From assembly GCF_011752015.1 (NCBI RefSeq), contig NZ_JAAIKA010000001.1, forward strand, positions 434,001 through 498,000: a stretch of DNA of 64,000 bases, written 5' to 3'. The notes below the pieces were generated by a model. It worked only from the letters and a program-made list of their open reading frames with translations, did not search any database and was not told the DNA's origin. This DNA is from Canibacter zhoujuaniae (GTDB lineage: Bacteria > Actinomycetota > Actinomycetes > Actinomycetales > Microbacteriaceae). The stretch's first letter is position 1. The number at the start of each line of letters is the position of its first letter. Made by a program: the position numbers and the translations under genes. Of the stretch, positions 54,435 to 63,025 are shown piece by piece.

Positions 54435-55070
54435 CTAGCGCCTGCGCCACAGCGAGAAGCGCACCGGAAATTCTGTGTGCGCACTAGGCTCAGACACCGC
54501 CGCCAAACACCATTCTTGCGGATCAAGCGACGGAGCCCAGGTATCAGCATCTGCAACCGCAAGACTGAACTGCGAGATAACCACAGCTTTCGCTCGAGGG
54601 AGCGCTGTCTGGTAGAGCTGCCCGCCGCCGATAACCCAAACCGGTGTGGCGGCAGCCTGGCTGTCCAATTCGTCTAAGGATCGCAAAATGTTTGCGCCCG
54701 CAAATGTCGCACTGTTTACTGTGTCGGCATGAGCACTTGTTACAACATAGTTTTTGCGTCCCGGAAGCGGCCTGAATCGCTCCGGCAGCGACTCCCAGGT
54801 GCGCCGTCCCATAATCACCGGAGCACCAAAGGTGACCTGTTTAAACCAGGCGAGATCGGCAGGAACGTGCCAGGGCATCTGTCCGGCACGTCCGATCGCT
54901 CCCCCGCCAGGCGTCTGCTCCCAGCCGGGTAAAGTGCCACTCGCCTGCGCCCAAATAAGACCGATATCACCAGGGTTTAGAGCCTGTCGCGCTAGTTCAG
55001 CAAGCTCTGCAACAGGCACGTTAAATAGCACTTCAGGGCTGCAGTCGTGTTTCCGGGTATCGGTATTCAT
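54435..55070 (-). CDS. folA: Dihydrofolate reductase with N-terminal extension and loop insertion
   Basis: A 211-residue DHFR that regenerates tetrahydrofolate for the thymidylate synthase encoded next to it. The core is clear: IGLIWAQ near 36, MPWHVPADLAWFK near 64-76, VIMGRRTWESLP near 85 and VWVIGGGQLYQ near 143. Compared with the usual 160 residues it has about 35 extra N-terminal residues and a 12-14 residue insertion (GTLPGWEQTPGGG) between the first strand and the Met20 loop. Start ATG at 55070 lacks a good ribosome-binding site; another start further in is possible. It follows thyA by 23 bases. Confidence 0.9.
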   Translation of the reverse strand: MNTDTRKHDCSPEVLFNVPVAELAELARQALNPGDIGLIWAQASGTLPGWEQTPGGGAIGRAGQMPWHVPADLAWFKQVTFGAPVIMGRRTWESLPERFRPLPGRKNYVVTSAHADTVNSATFAGANILRSLDELDSQAAATPVWVIGGGQLYQTALPRAKAVVISQFSLAVADADTWAPSLDPQEWCLAAVSEPSAHTEFPVRFSLWRRR

Positions 55071-55093
55071 CGCAGGATCCGCAAACTGTTTTA

Positions 55094-55900
55094 CTAAACC
55101 GCTACCGGAGCTTTGATGCCCGGATGGTGTTCGTAACCGATAAGTTCGAAGTCCTCAAACTCGTAATCGAAGATACTGTCGCGCTGTTTAATTTTCAACT
55201 GCGGGTATGGGTATGGCGCACGTGCAAGCTGGGTGCGCACCTGCTCGACGTGGTTGTCATAAATGTGGCAGTCACCGCCGGTCCAGACAAACTCGCCAAG
55301 TTCTAGACCTGTTTGCTGTGCAAGCATCATTGTTAGCAGTGCGTAGGAGGCAATGTTGAACGGCACCCCTAAGAACATATCCGCCGACCGCTGATACAGC
55401 TGACAGCTCAGCTTACCGTCGGCAACATAAAACTGGAAGAATGCGTGACACGGCGCCAAAGCCATCTCTGGCAGAGCTGCAACGTTCCAAGCTGACACAA
55501 TATGCCGGCGGCTGTCTGGGTCACGTTTTAGATTTTCAACCAGTGTTGCAATCTGATCGATGTATTCACCGTCTGGAGTTGGCCAGTTGCGCCACTGCAC
55601 ACCGTAAACCGGCCCCAGATCACCGTTTTCATCAGCCCACTCATCCCAGATGGTCACGCCGTTGTCGGTTAGATACTTGGTGTTGCTCTCACCGCGCAAA
55701 AACCACAGAAGCTCAATCGCAACAGACTTAAAGTGCACTCGTTTGGTTGTAATAAGCGGAAACGCTTCGTTTAAGTCGAAACGGATCTGCCTTCCAAACA
55801 CGCTACGCGTTCCCGTCCCGGTGCGATCGCTTTTCGCAGTGCCGTTTTCAAGCACGTCTCGAAGCAGATCTTCGTAAGGGGTTTTGATGTTTTTAGTCAC
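55094..55900 (-). CDS. thyA: Thymidylate synthase ThyA
   Basis: A 268-residue ThyA that makes dTMP from dUMP with methylene-THF. Seen: [13 protein letters not shown] near 23, the catalytic Cys in [11 protein letters not shown] near 150, [19 protein letters not shown] near 170 and DCHIYDNH near 209. I chose GTG at 55900 ([10 protein letters not shown]): the family starts here, AGAAAGG lies 11 bases ahead, and a reading from 55948 would overlap the permease gene. It pairs with folA, which recycles the dihydrofolate it releases. Confidence 0.95.
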   Translation of the reverse strand: MTKNIKTPYEDLLRDVLENGTAKSDRTGTGTRSVFGRQIRFDLNEAFPLITTKRVHFKSVAIELLWFLRGESNTKYLTDNGVTIWDEWADENGDLGPVYGVQWRNWPTPDGEYIDQIATLVENLKRDPDSRRHIVSAWNVAALPEMALAPCHAFFQFYVADGKLSCQLYQRSADMFLGVPFNIASYALLTMMLAQQTGLELGEFVWTGGDCHIYDNHVEQVRTQLARAPYPYPQLKIKQRDSIFDYEFEDFELIGYEHHPGIKAPVAV

Positions 55901-55928
55901 GGTACCTAGAACCTTTCTACTATGTAGA

Positions 55929-57506
55929 TTATTCCAGTCCGTCGTCAAAAACCTCTATAACCTGCGTCTCTGCGTCATCCCCCTTGCGCAGCGTCTCGCC
56001 GCGGAAGAATCCAGGTTCACGCACCGCTTGCAGGATCATCAGCAAAATACCGATACCGATGACCACCATACCCAGGATGAACACGAGCCCGACGCCACCG
56101 ATGTTTGAGCCCGAACCAAACTCTGGGTTGATTGAGTCAAACATCGTTTTGAAGAAAACAACGAGCAGCACTACACCGCCAAGACCCGGCAGCAGCACCT
56201 TTGAAAGCGCTGCGCCTATGCCCTGCTTAAATGCAGTATTTCGGAAATACCAGGCGCTTGAAAGCGCGGTAATACCGTAGTAGAAGCAAACCATAATGCC
56301 CAGGCTCGTGATGGTGTCCCACAGCACGTCTTCAGATATGAATCGCATGATCGCATAAAAGGCTGATGCTACGATAGCTGAGGTTAGCAGCGCCACGTGC
56401 GGTGATTTGTACTTCGGGTGAATCTCTTTTAGTTTCTGCGGGAGGGCGCCGTAGTGCGCCATCGCGAGCAGGGTGCGCGCCGGCGAAATAGCGGTTGAGT
56501 TAATAGAGGCCATTGCAGAGACCAAAATTGCAACGAACAGCACGATTGCGAACGGCCCCATTACCGGGTGTGCGAGCGCCGCAAAAACATTTTCCTGAAT
56601 TTCAGGATTGCTAAGCCCCGTGCCTGTATCGCCAAGACCTGCGAAAGCTACGGTTGCGGTCGCGGTGGCCACATAAAGCAGCACGATAATCACGACCAGG
56701 ATCAGCGCAGCGAGCGACGCAGTGGAGATGCGGCCCTTAGATTCTTTTGTCTCCTCACCCATGGTGAGCACTGTGTCCCAACCCCAGTAGACAAAGATTG
56801 AAACGGCGATACCTGCCGCAAATGCGCTGAAGCTATCCACTGCGAAGGGGTTAAACCAGCTGAGCTCTGGTGTGAGCGCCGCTGTGTTGGCCGGGTCTGC
56901 GGCGCCGATAAACATCGCGGTAATAAACCAGACGAGCGCAAGCCCTTGGAAAATCACGGTAATAAACTGGAAAACCTTAGTGCTGGTCATGCCGCGATAG
57001 CTGATGAAAGTGGCAAGCGCCATAAACCCGAGGCATACGAGAATGTTAATCCCGACGTTTTCTGACAGCTTAGCGATTGCGCGGTCGCCGGTAATTTCTG
57101 CAATCACTTGAAACAGAAATTCCACAGCTATACCGGCAAGGTTTGACAGCACAAGCACGGTTGCAGCGATCAAACCCCAGCCGGCCATCCAACCGATCCA
57201 CGGGCCGAATGCGCGGGTCCCCCAAGTGAATGAGGTGCCTGAATCTGGAAGTGCGTCGTTGAGCGCCCGGTAGCCAAGCGCAACAAGCAGCATGGGGATA
57301 AAGCCAACAAGGAAAATTGCGGGTGTCTGCACCCCAACCTCGCTCGCTGCAGGGCCCACTGACGCGGTCAGGGTGTAAGCAGGAGCACAAACAGAAAAAC
57401 CAACGACAATTGCGCCAAGCACACCGATATCACCGGTTTTGAGCCCCTTACGGCTCATACCGGTGACCGAATCAAGCGCACGGGTAGGAGGGGTGGTTGC
57501 AGACAT
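55929..57506 (-). CDS. APC-family amino-acid permease
   Basis: A 525-residue permease with 12 predicted helices of the amino acid-polyamine-organocation family; [19 protein letters not shown] near 29 and the [14 protein letters not shown] helix fit, with [20 protein letters not shown] near 90 as the family signature (quoted in part). The substrate cannot be assigned. GGAGGAACC lies before ATG at 57506. A perfect CGGTT-ac-AACCG palindrome at 57531-57542 is 24 bases ahead of the start and may be an operator. Confidence 0.88.
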   Translation of the reverse strand: MSATTPPTRALDSVTGMSRKGLKTGDIGVLGAIVVGFSVCAPAYTLTASVGPAASEVGVQTPAIFLVGFIPMLLVALGYRALNDALPDSGTSFTWGTRAFGPWIGWMAGWGLIAATVLVLSNLAGIAVEFLFQVIAEITGDRAIAKLSENVGINILVCLGFMALATFISYRGMTSTKVFQFITVIFQGLALVWFITAMFIGAADPANTAALTPELSWFNPFAVDSFSAFAAGIAVSIFVYWGWDTVLTMGEETKESKGRISTASLAALILVVIIVLLYVATATATVAFAGLGDTGTGLSNPEIQENVFAALAHPVMGPFAIVLFVAILVSAMASINSTAISPARTLLAMAHYGALPQKLKEIHPKYKSPHVALLTSAIVASAFYAIMRFISEDVLWDTITSLGIMVCFYYGITALSSAWYFRNTAFKQGIGAALSKVLLPGLGGVVLLVVFFKTMFDSINPEFGSGSNIGGVGLVFILGMVVIGIGILLMILQAVREPGFFRGETLRKGDDAETQVIEVFDDGLE

Positions 57507-57530
57507 GGTTCCTCCGCTTTCGGTTACAAC

Positions 57531-57542
57531 CGATAGATAGTC
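57531..57542. promoter_or_regulatory. Palindrome upstream of the APC permease
   Basis: CGGTT-ac-AACCG, a perfect inverted repeat 24 bases before the permease ATG. It is the right size for a dimeric repressor site or a small hairpin; no known regulator is matched. Confidence 0.4.
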
Positions 57543-57651
57543 GACTTATGAGTCAATGCTTTTTAAATTTACACTCAAACCGGAAGATCCATTCGACACA
57601 TCTTAGTCGGGCTGAATTTTTTGCAGAAATTTTAAATAAAGTCCGCAGAAA

Positions 57652-58128
57652 TCACGAAGATTTAGCTTTAGCTAGTTTTATCGCCTGCCGCACATCCGCG
57701 CGCGCTCCTCTGCCGTCCCCCGCGGCTCGGCGCACTATGCCACGGCGATGCCATACCATCCAGTCTTGCGGATCAGCGTCAACCTCAGAGTTCAGGCGAT
57801 CCATCACCGCTATCGCAGAGCCGCGATCTGGGCGCCCTGAAGCGTTTGCGACAAGGCCCAGGTCGGAAACATCGCGGCCGGCCACTTCCAGCCTGCGGCT
57901 TAGTTCAGCCGCCCGAAAAGCAAAGGGCAGTTCAATAATTACCGCCCAGACCCCGATGCCGGCTGTGACTGTCAGCCCGAGAGCGAAGAGTAACGCAATG
58001 GGGTCTGCAATCTGCACCAATGCGACCACCCGCCAGATAACAGCGATCACATAAATTGTGATGAGCAGCATAATCAGTGCGATACCAAACTTTTGTGCCA
58101 GCACTGTGGTGCTTGTTTTTTCTGTCAT
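57652..58128 (-). CDS. Membrane protein with a TPR-like tail
   Basis: A 158-residue protein with two transmembrane helices (about 14-36 and 42-66) and a soluble C-terminal helical hairpin (about 95-155; RGSAIAVMDRLNSEVDADPQ and WMVWHRRGIVRRAAGDGRGA, quoted in part) that looks like one or two tetratricopeptide repeats. I do not recognise a named family; similar unnamed proteins follow dapB in Microbacteriaceae. Its ATG overlaps the dapB stop (TAATG), so it is translated with dapB. A role as a membrane scaffold is a guess. Confidence 0.7.
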   Translation of the reverse strand: MTEKTSTTVLAQKFGIALIMLLITIYVIAVIWRVVALVQIADPIALLFALGLTVTAGIGVWAVIIELPFAFRAAELSRRLEVAGRDVSDLGLVANASGRPDRGSAIAVMDRLNSEVDADPQDWMVWHRRGIVRRAAGDGRGARADVRQAIKLAKAKSS

Positions 58129-58877
58129 TAGTTAGCAAACTCCAAACCGAGCACGCGATCAAGCCCCACGATAAGTCCGGGGTCTTGAGTTTGCAATGCT
58201 TTAAGAGCGGCAACAACCCCCGCGCGGTAGCTCTCCTTTGAAAAAGTGCGGTGCACTATCTCAAGAGACTCCCCCGTGCCGCCAAAGCGCACCTCCTGCG
58301 TCGCAAGAATACCGTGCTGTCGAATTGCGTGCACTGGCACACCCGCCACCTGCTGCCCGCGCGCCTCCTGATCGACAAATGCGGCCTGTGTGTGCGCTGC
58401 TTTAATGCTGCTCTTGCTGCGGGCGGCACCGACCATTTCTGCAGTGCGGATAGCTGTGCCGGATGGCGAATCTACTTTAGCCGCATGGTGCGTTTCAACT
58501 ATCTCAACTGATTCGAAATAGGGTGCGGCTAGCGTTGCTAGCGCGCTGCCGAGCACAGAGCCGAGTGAAAAGTTAGGAATCACCGTAACAGCAGATCCGC
58601 ACTCTAGCGCGTGTTCTTGCAGTTCGGTAAGCGCCTCCTGCTGCCAGCCGCTGGTTCCCACAAGCACTCGCTGGCCGCGCTCTAGCGCCGCAAAAACTAT
58701 TTCTTTTGATACCTCATAGTTGGTGACGTCAATTAATATGTCGCCAGCGGCATATTCTTCCGCAGTGGCCTGCCGTCCGAGTGAGGCAGCTAGTTCAAAA
58801 CCGGCCTCTTTCTCAACAATTTCTGTTATTAGACTGCCCAGGCGGCCGCGGCCTCCAGCAATCACTACTTTTGTCAT
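58128..58877 (-). CDS. dapB: 4-hydroxy-tetrahydrodipicolinate reductase
   Basis: A 249-residue NAD(P)H-dependent reductase, second step of the DAP pathway. Rossmann glycines VVIAGGRGRLG near 4-14, DVTNYEV near 58, GTSGW near 84 and the catalytic EIVETHHAAKVDSPSGTA near 128-145. I chose ATG at 58877 (MTKVVIAG), with AAGGG about seven bases ahead; an ATG five codons further up lies over that site. The upstream M16 protease gene ends 27 bases earlier. Confidence 0.94.
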   Translation of the reverse strand: MTKVVIAGGRGRLGSLITEIVEKEAGFELAASLGRQATAEEYAAGDILIDVTNYEVSKEIVFAALERGQRVLVGTSGWQQEALTELQEHALECGSAVTVIPNFSLGSVLGSALATLAAPYFESVEIVETHHAAKVDSPSGTAIRTAEMVGAARSKSSIKAAHTQAAFVDQEARGQQVAGVPVHAIRQHGILATQEVRFGGTGESLEIVHRTFSKESYRAGVVAALKALQTQDPGLIVGLDRVLGLEFAN

Positions 58878-58904
58878 TATTACCCTTCGCATTAAATTGC
58901 TTAG

Positions 58905-60254
58905 TTAGTAGCCGGCGCTCGCCACGTCACCAACTAGCACCAGAGTGTTTGAGTTTTTGACTAGATCTGCCGCGACCTGCTGCACCTGTGCAGCGGTTAC
59001 AGCCTCGAGTTTTGCCTGCGAGGCATCAAGGTGCCAGAATTCACCCGATCCGAGCTCTGCTCGAGCGAGCCTAGCCATGCGTGTCTCGCTGTCTTCAAAT
59101 GCGAGCGCCGCGGCACCTATCAGTTGCCCCTGTGCACGCTGCAGTTCTTGTTCGCTAACCCCGTGTGCTGCGATACTTTCGAGTTCGCCACGCGCGATCT
59201 CTATCACCTGTGCAGTGTTCTCTGGCGCACAACCAGCGTAAATTCCGAACACCCCAGCGCTCGAGTAGCTGCCGCCGAAGCTGTATGTGGTGTAAGCCAA
59301 CCCTCGCTTCTCGCGAATCTCTTGCATGAGTCGCCCGCTCATACCGCCACCGAGAATAGAATTGAGCACACCGAACTCAAAGCGACGTTCGTCACTCGAG
59401 GTTATGCCGGGGCCGCCAAGAAGTATGTGCACCTGCTCACTTTCACGCTGCACAAAACGCGCTGGCTCAGCTGTAATCGCATCCTTCTGCTGCCGATCGC
59501 GGCGCGGTGCTGGAGCAGCATCCTTATCATCTGCCCAGTTGCCTCCGGCTGCTTGAATAGCGTTTGCGACGTGTGCAACAAATTCTGTATGAGTAATTGC
59601 TCCTGCTGCACAAACCACGAGTGTGCGCGGGCTGTAGTGTTGCCTATAGTGCTCCCATACGCTCTCGCGCTGTGCTGCATTAATATCGGCGGGAGTGCCC
59701 CCGATTGGGCGCCCGAGCGGATGATTTGGCAGCACTGTTTCAAAAAAAGCTTCGTGCGCAACATCACCGAGGTCGTCATTTGCCATCGCGAGCTCTTCAA
59801 GGATGACTCCGCGTTCGGTCTCGAAAGCTCCCTCTTCGATGAGACTGTCACACACCATATCGGCTAATAGGGTAACCGCTAGCGGCACATCCCGGTCACG
59901 CACTTTTGCGTGGTAGCAGGTGTATTCTTTCGCGGTTAACGCATTATTGTCTGCTCCGATACGGTCAAAAGCCTCTGAGATTTCAAAAGCTGTGCGGGTG
60001 CGTGTGCCTTTAAAAAGCAAATGTTCGAGGAAGTGTGTTGATCCTAAACTTGCTGGCGCCGCCGGATTCTCAGCCTGCTCGTCTCGTGAGCCCACCCCGA
60101 TCCAAAATCCGATGGTTGCGCTGCGTGCGCCGGGTATTGATTCAGTAATAATGCGCAGCCCGTTTGGCAACACTGTGCGCTGCAGCAGGGATCCGTCAAG
60201 ATCAACGCTCAGTTCAGACTGCTCTAAGGGCATTAAGAATGGTTCGTTCAGCAC
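58905..60254 (-). CDS. M16-family zinc protease
   Basis: A 449-residue insulinase-like metallopeptidase. The inverted zinc motif is H74-F-L-E77-H78 with the distal Glu in ERGVILEELAM near 150; the R/Y pair of the non-catalytic half is in REKRGLAYTTYS near 315. It corresponds to the Bacillus YmxG/MPP-beta-like proteins that follow pnp. The usual GGxxNAxT is DNNALT here, a small departure next to the active site. GTG at 60254 has TAGACT ending six bases upstream; a start at 60233 is possible. Confidence 0.9.
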   Translation of the reverse strand: MLNEPFLMPLEQSELSVDLDGSLLQRTVLPNGLRIITESIPGARSATIGFWIGVGSRDEQAENPAAPASLGSTHFLEHLLFKGTRTRTAFEISEAFDRIGADNNALTAKEYTCYHAKVRDRDVPLAVTLLADMVCDSLIEEGAFETERGVILEELAMANDDLGDVAHEAFFETVLPNHPLGRPIGGTPADINAAQRESVWEHYRQHYSPRTLVVCAAGAITHTEFVAHVANAIQAAGGNWADDKDAAPAPRRDRQQKDAITAEPARFVQRESEQVHILLGGPGITSSDERRFEFGVLNSILGGGMSGRLMQEIREKRGLAYTTYSFGGSYSSAGVFGIYAGCAPENTAQVIEIARGELESIAAHGVSEQELQRAQGQLIGAAALAFEDSETRMARLARAELGSGEFWHLDASQAKLEAVTAAQVQQVAADLVKNSNTLVLVGDVASAGY

Positions 60255-60260
60255 GCAACC

Positions 60261-60266
60261 AGTCTA
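60261..60266 (-). promoter_or_regulatory. -10 hexamer, M16 protease (leaderless)
   Basis: TAGACT, six bases before GTG at 60254. Confidence 0.65.
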
Positions 60267-60344
60267 GCCTGCGCCTATTTCGATTCTCTCGCTACACCAG
60301 CAGACACAGGGTGCCCAGCGTTAAAAATCTTCCATTAAAACCGC

Positions 60345-60394
60345 AAGAAGGGTAACTACTACAGTCAAAAGACTGAAAAGTAGCTACCCTTCTT
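60345..60394 (-). terminator. Long hairpin terminator after pnp
   Basis: AAGAAGGGTAaCTACT (5') pairs with AGTAGcTACCCTTCTT (3'), closed by CAGTC/GACTG around an AAAA loop, giving more than 20 pairs in all. It lies between the pnp stop (60428) and the M16 start (60254); the flanking T runs are short. Confidence 0.85.
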
Positions 60395-60427
60395 AAAGCG
60401 CGGGCGCAGTTAAACGAAAATGTTTAA

Positions 60428-62713
60428 CTACTCAGCAGCGGTTTCAGTTGCGTCATCTTTCGCTGCCGCAGTTTCACCCTCTGCTACAGCTGCTGTCTGC
60501 TCTTCCAGCACTGGAACCAGTGAGATCTTACCGCGATCATCGATACGACTAATTTCAACGAGGATCTTCTGACCGACGGAGAGAATGTCTTCAAGATCGT
60601 TCACTCGCTTGCCGCCGTTCAGCTTGCGCACCTCAGAGATGTGCAGCAGACCGTCTTTGCCTGGCAGCAGTGATACGAACGCACCGAGACCCTCACGAAG
60701 GTTGACTACGGTGCCCAGGTACTGTTCGCCAACCTCAGGGTTTTGCGGGTTGGCAATGGCATTTACCTGTGCACGTGCCGCCTCAGCCGCATCCCCATTG
60801 TCAGCACCGATGTAGACGGTGCCGTCTTCATCGATTGAGATTTCTGCGCCAGTGTCATCCTGAATCGAGTTGATTGTCTTACCCTTCGGGCCAATCAGCT
60901 CACCGATCTTGTCAACCGGAATCTTCACAGTAATAATACGTGGGGCGGTTGGCGCCATCTCGTCCGGTGTTGGAATCGCATCAGTGATGAGGTTAAGAAT
61001 TACCTCGCGCGCTTCTTTCGCTTGACCCAGCGCGCCAACCAGCACGTCTGAAGGGATACCGTCAAGCTTTGTATCCAGCTGAATAGCTGTAATAAAGTCG
61101 CTGGTACCGGCAACCTTGAAATCCATATCACCGAGCGCATCTTCAGCACCAAGAATGTCTGTCAGCGCAGCATATCGGGTTTCACCGTCAACCTCATCGC
61201 TCACAAGACCCATAGCGATACCAGCAACCGGTGCGCGCAGTGGCACGCCAGCGTTTAGCAGCGACAGAGTAGAAGCGCAAACAGAACCCATCGAGGTTGA
61301 ACCGTTTGAGCCCAGCGCCTCTGACACTTGGCGAATCGCGTAAGGGAATTCCTCACGGCTTGGCAGCACTGGAACAAGCGCGCGCTCCGCTAGGAAACCG
61401 TGCCCGATCTCACGACGCTTCGGGCTACCAACGCGGCCGGTCTCACCCGTTGAATAGGGTGGGAAATTGTAGTGGTGCATGTAGCGCTTCGAGGTAGCAG
61501 GTGACAGTGAGTCAATCTGCTGCTCCATCTTCAGCATGTTCAGGGTTGTAACACCGAGGATCTGAGTCTCGCCGCGCTGGAAGATTGCCGAACCGTGAAC
61601 GCGCGGGATCACCTGCACTTCTGCGTCAAGGCTGCGGATATCACGCAGACCGCGGCCGTCAATACGTGCTCCCTCAGCCAGAATGCGACCGCGAACTATC
61701 TTCTTGGTCACTGACTTATATGCGGCCGACACCTGGTCGAGTGCGCTCTCTTCAAATTCGCCAGCCTCAACACGCTCAGCGATAGCTTCCTTCACACGCT
61801 CTTTGAGCTGGTCGTCAGCATCCTGCCGGTCAAGCTTGTCAGCGATCTGATAAACATTTACAAGCTCTGCTTCTGCAAGCTCAGCAACTGCAGCGTACAC
61901 CTCGTCGGCGTACGGCGGGAATGTTGGGTAGTCTTCAGTTTCTTTAGCAGCCTGCTGTGCAAGCTCTTCCTGGGCCCGCACAAGCTCAGCAATAAACGGT
62001 TTTGCTGCTTCGAGACCGTTTGCAACGACCGCCTCATCAGGCTTCTTTGCGCCAGCCTGGATGAGATCCCAGCTGACTTCAGTGGCCTCAGCCTCAACCA
62101 TCATGATTGCAATATCGTTAGACCCGTCGGCTTTAGTAACCGCGCGACCGGCAACAACAATATCGAAAACAGCGCTTTCAAGCTGTTTCGCAGTTGGGAA
62201 CGCAACCCACTGATCTTCGATCAGCGCCATGCGCACACCGCCGATTGGGCCAGAGAATGGCAGCCCGGAAATTTGGGTTGAAGCTGATGCGGCGTTAATT
62301 GCTAACGCATCGTAGAACTCCCCCGGCGCGATTGACAGCACAGTAACAACAATCTGTACTTCGTTGCGCAGACCGTCAACAAAAGACGGACGTAGTGGGC
62401 GGTCAATCAGCCGGCAAACGAGGATCGCCTCGGTTGAGGGGCGGCCCTCACGACGGAAGAATGAGCCCGGAATCTTTCCGGCTGCGTAGGAGCGCTCTTC
62501 AACGTCGACAGTCAGCGGGAAAAAGTCGAAGTGCTCACGAGGCTGCTTAGAAACGCTGGTAGCTGAGAGCAGCATAGTCTCTTCATCAAGGTATGCAGCA
62601 ACAGAGCCCTGTGCCTGCTGCGCAAGACGCCCGGTTTCAAAACGAACGGTGCGTTTGCCGAACTTGCCGTTGTCAATCACGGCCTCTGCAAATTTAATTT
62701 CTGGACCCTCCAC
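60428..62713 (-). CDS. pnp: Polynucleotide phosphorylase
   Basis: A 761-residue 3'-5' phosphorolytic exonuclease (also adds tails) that degrades RNA. Two RNase PH domains (about 15-240 and 330-560; [20 protein letters not shown] near 90-109 and [19 protein letters not shown] near 455-473), an all-helical domain between them, KH (about 575-640; [18 protein letters not shown]) and S1 (about 655-725) domains. The tail is acidic. GTG at 62713 follows AAGGAGG by five bases. The adjacent rpsO found beside pnp in many bacteria is not here. Confidence 0.97.
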   Translation of the reverse strand: MEGPEIKFAEAVIDNGKFGKRTVRFETGRLAQQAQGSVAAYLDEETMLLSATSVSKQPREHFDFFPLTVDVEERSYAAGKIPGSFFRREGRPSTEAILVCRLIDRPLRPSFVDGLRNEVQIVVTVLSIAPGEFYDALAINAASASTQISGLPFSGPIGGVRMALIEDQWVAFPTAKQLESAVFDIVVAGRAVTKADGSNDIAIMMVEAEATEVSWDLIQAGAKKPDEAVVANGLEAAKPFIAELVRAQEELAQQAAKETEDYPTFPPYADEVYAAVAELAEAELVNVYQIADKLDRQDADDQLKERVKEAIAERVEAGEFEESALDQVSAAYKSVTKKIVRGRILAEGARIDGRGLRDIRSLDAEVQVIPRVHGSAIFQRGETQILGVTTLNMLKMEQQIDSLSPATSKRYMHHYNFPPYSTGETGRVGSPKRREIGHGFLAERALVPVLPSREEFPYAIRQVSEALGSNGSTSMGSVCASTLSLLNAGVPLRAPVAGIAMGLVSDEVDGETRYAALTDILGAEDALGDMDFKVAGTSDFITAIQLDTKLDGIPSDVLVGALGQAKEAREVILNLITDAIPTPDEMAPTAPRIITVKIPVDKIGELIGPKGKTINSIQDDTGAEISIDEDGTVYIGADNGDAAEAARAQVNAIANPQNPEVGEQYLGTVVNLREGLGAFVSLLPGKDGLLHISEVRKLNGGKRVNDLEDILSVGQKILVEISRIDDRGKISLVPVLEEQTAAVAEGETAAAKDDATETAAE

Positions 62714-63025
62714 GGATCCTCCTTTCTATCGAAGTGCCCCACACAATTACAGTGTTTGGGAGCGAGCCGATAGTCAGTTGAAACCCACCCTCTCGCGAGT
62801 AGACAACAACCGAACACCAGCTCGCTGGATGCACTATTTATCTGGAAGCGGATCGCGCAGTAGCTTCAGGTTAAATAGAAGCACCACAAAATCAGCCAGT
62901 TTAGGCTATTCGCCTGCTGTCAGTCTAGCAGGGCACGCTAAAATTACGCGGTGATTCTGCATCCACCAACGCAACTCAGGAGCTTAAATAATTCGGCAGG
63001 TTTACTCTTACTGCGCTACCGCAGA
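62714..63025 (-). other. 312-base intergenic region, serA to pnp
   Basis: No gene is seen in either direction; in particular there is no rpsO. It must hold the serA 3' end, the pnp promoter and a pnp leader. A short inverted repeat CCTGCT/AGCAGG (62913-62918, 62927-62932) lies in it, but no T run follows on either strand. The stretch close to pnp carries its ribosome-binding site. Confidence 0.6.
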
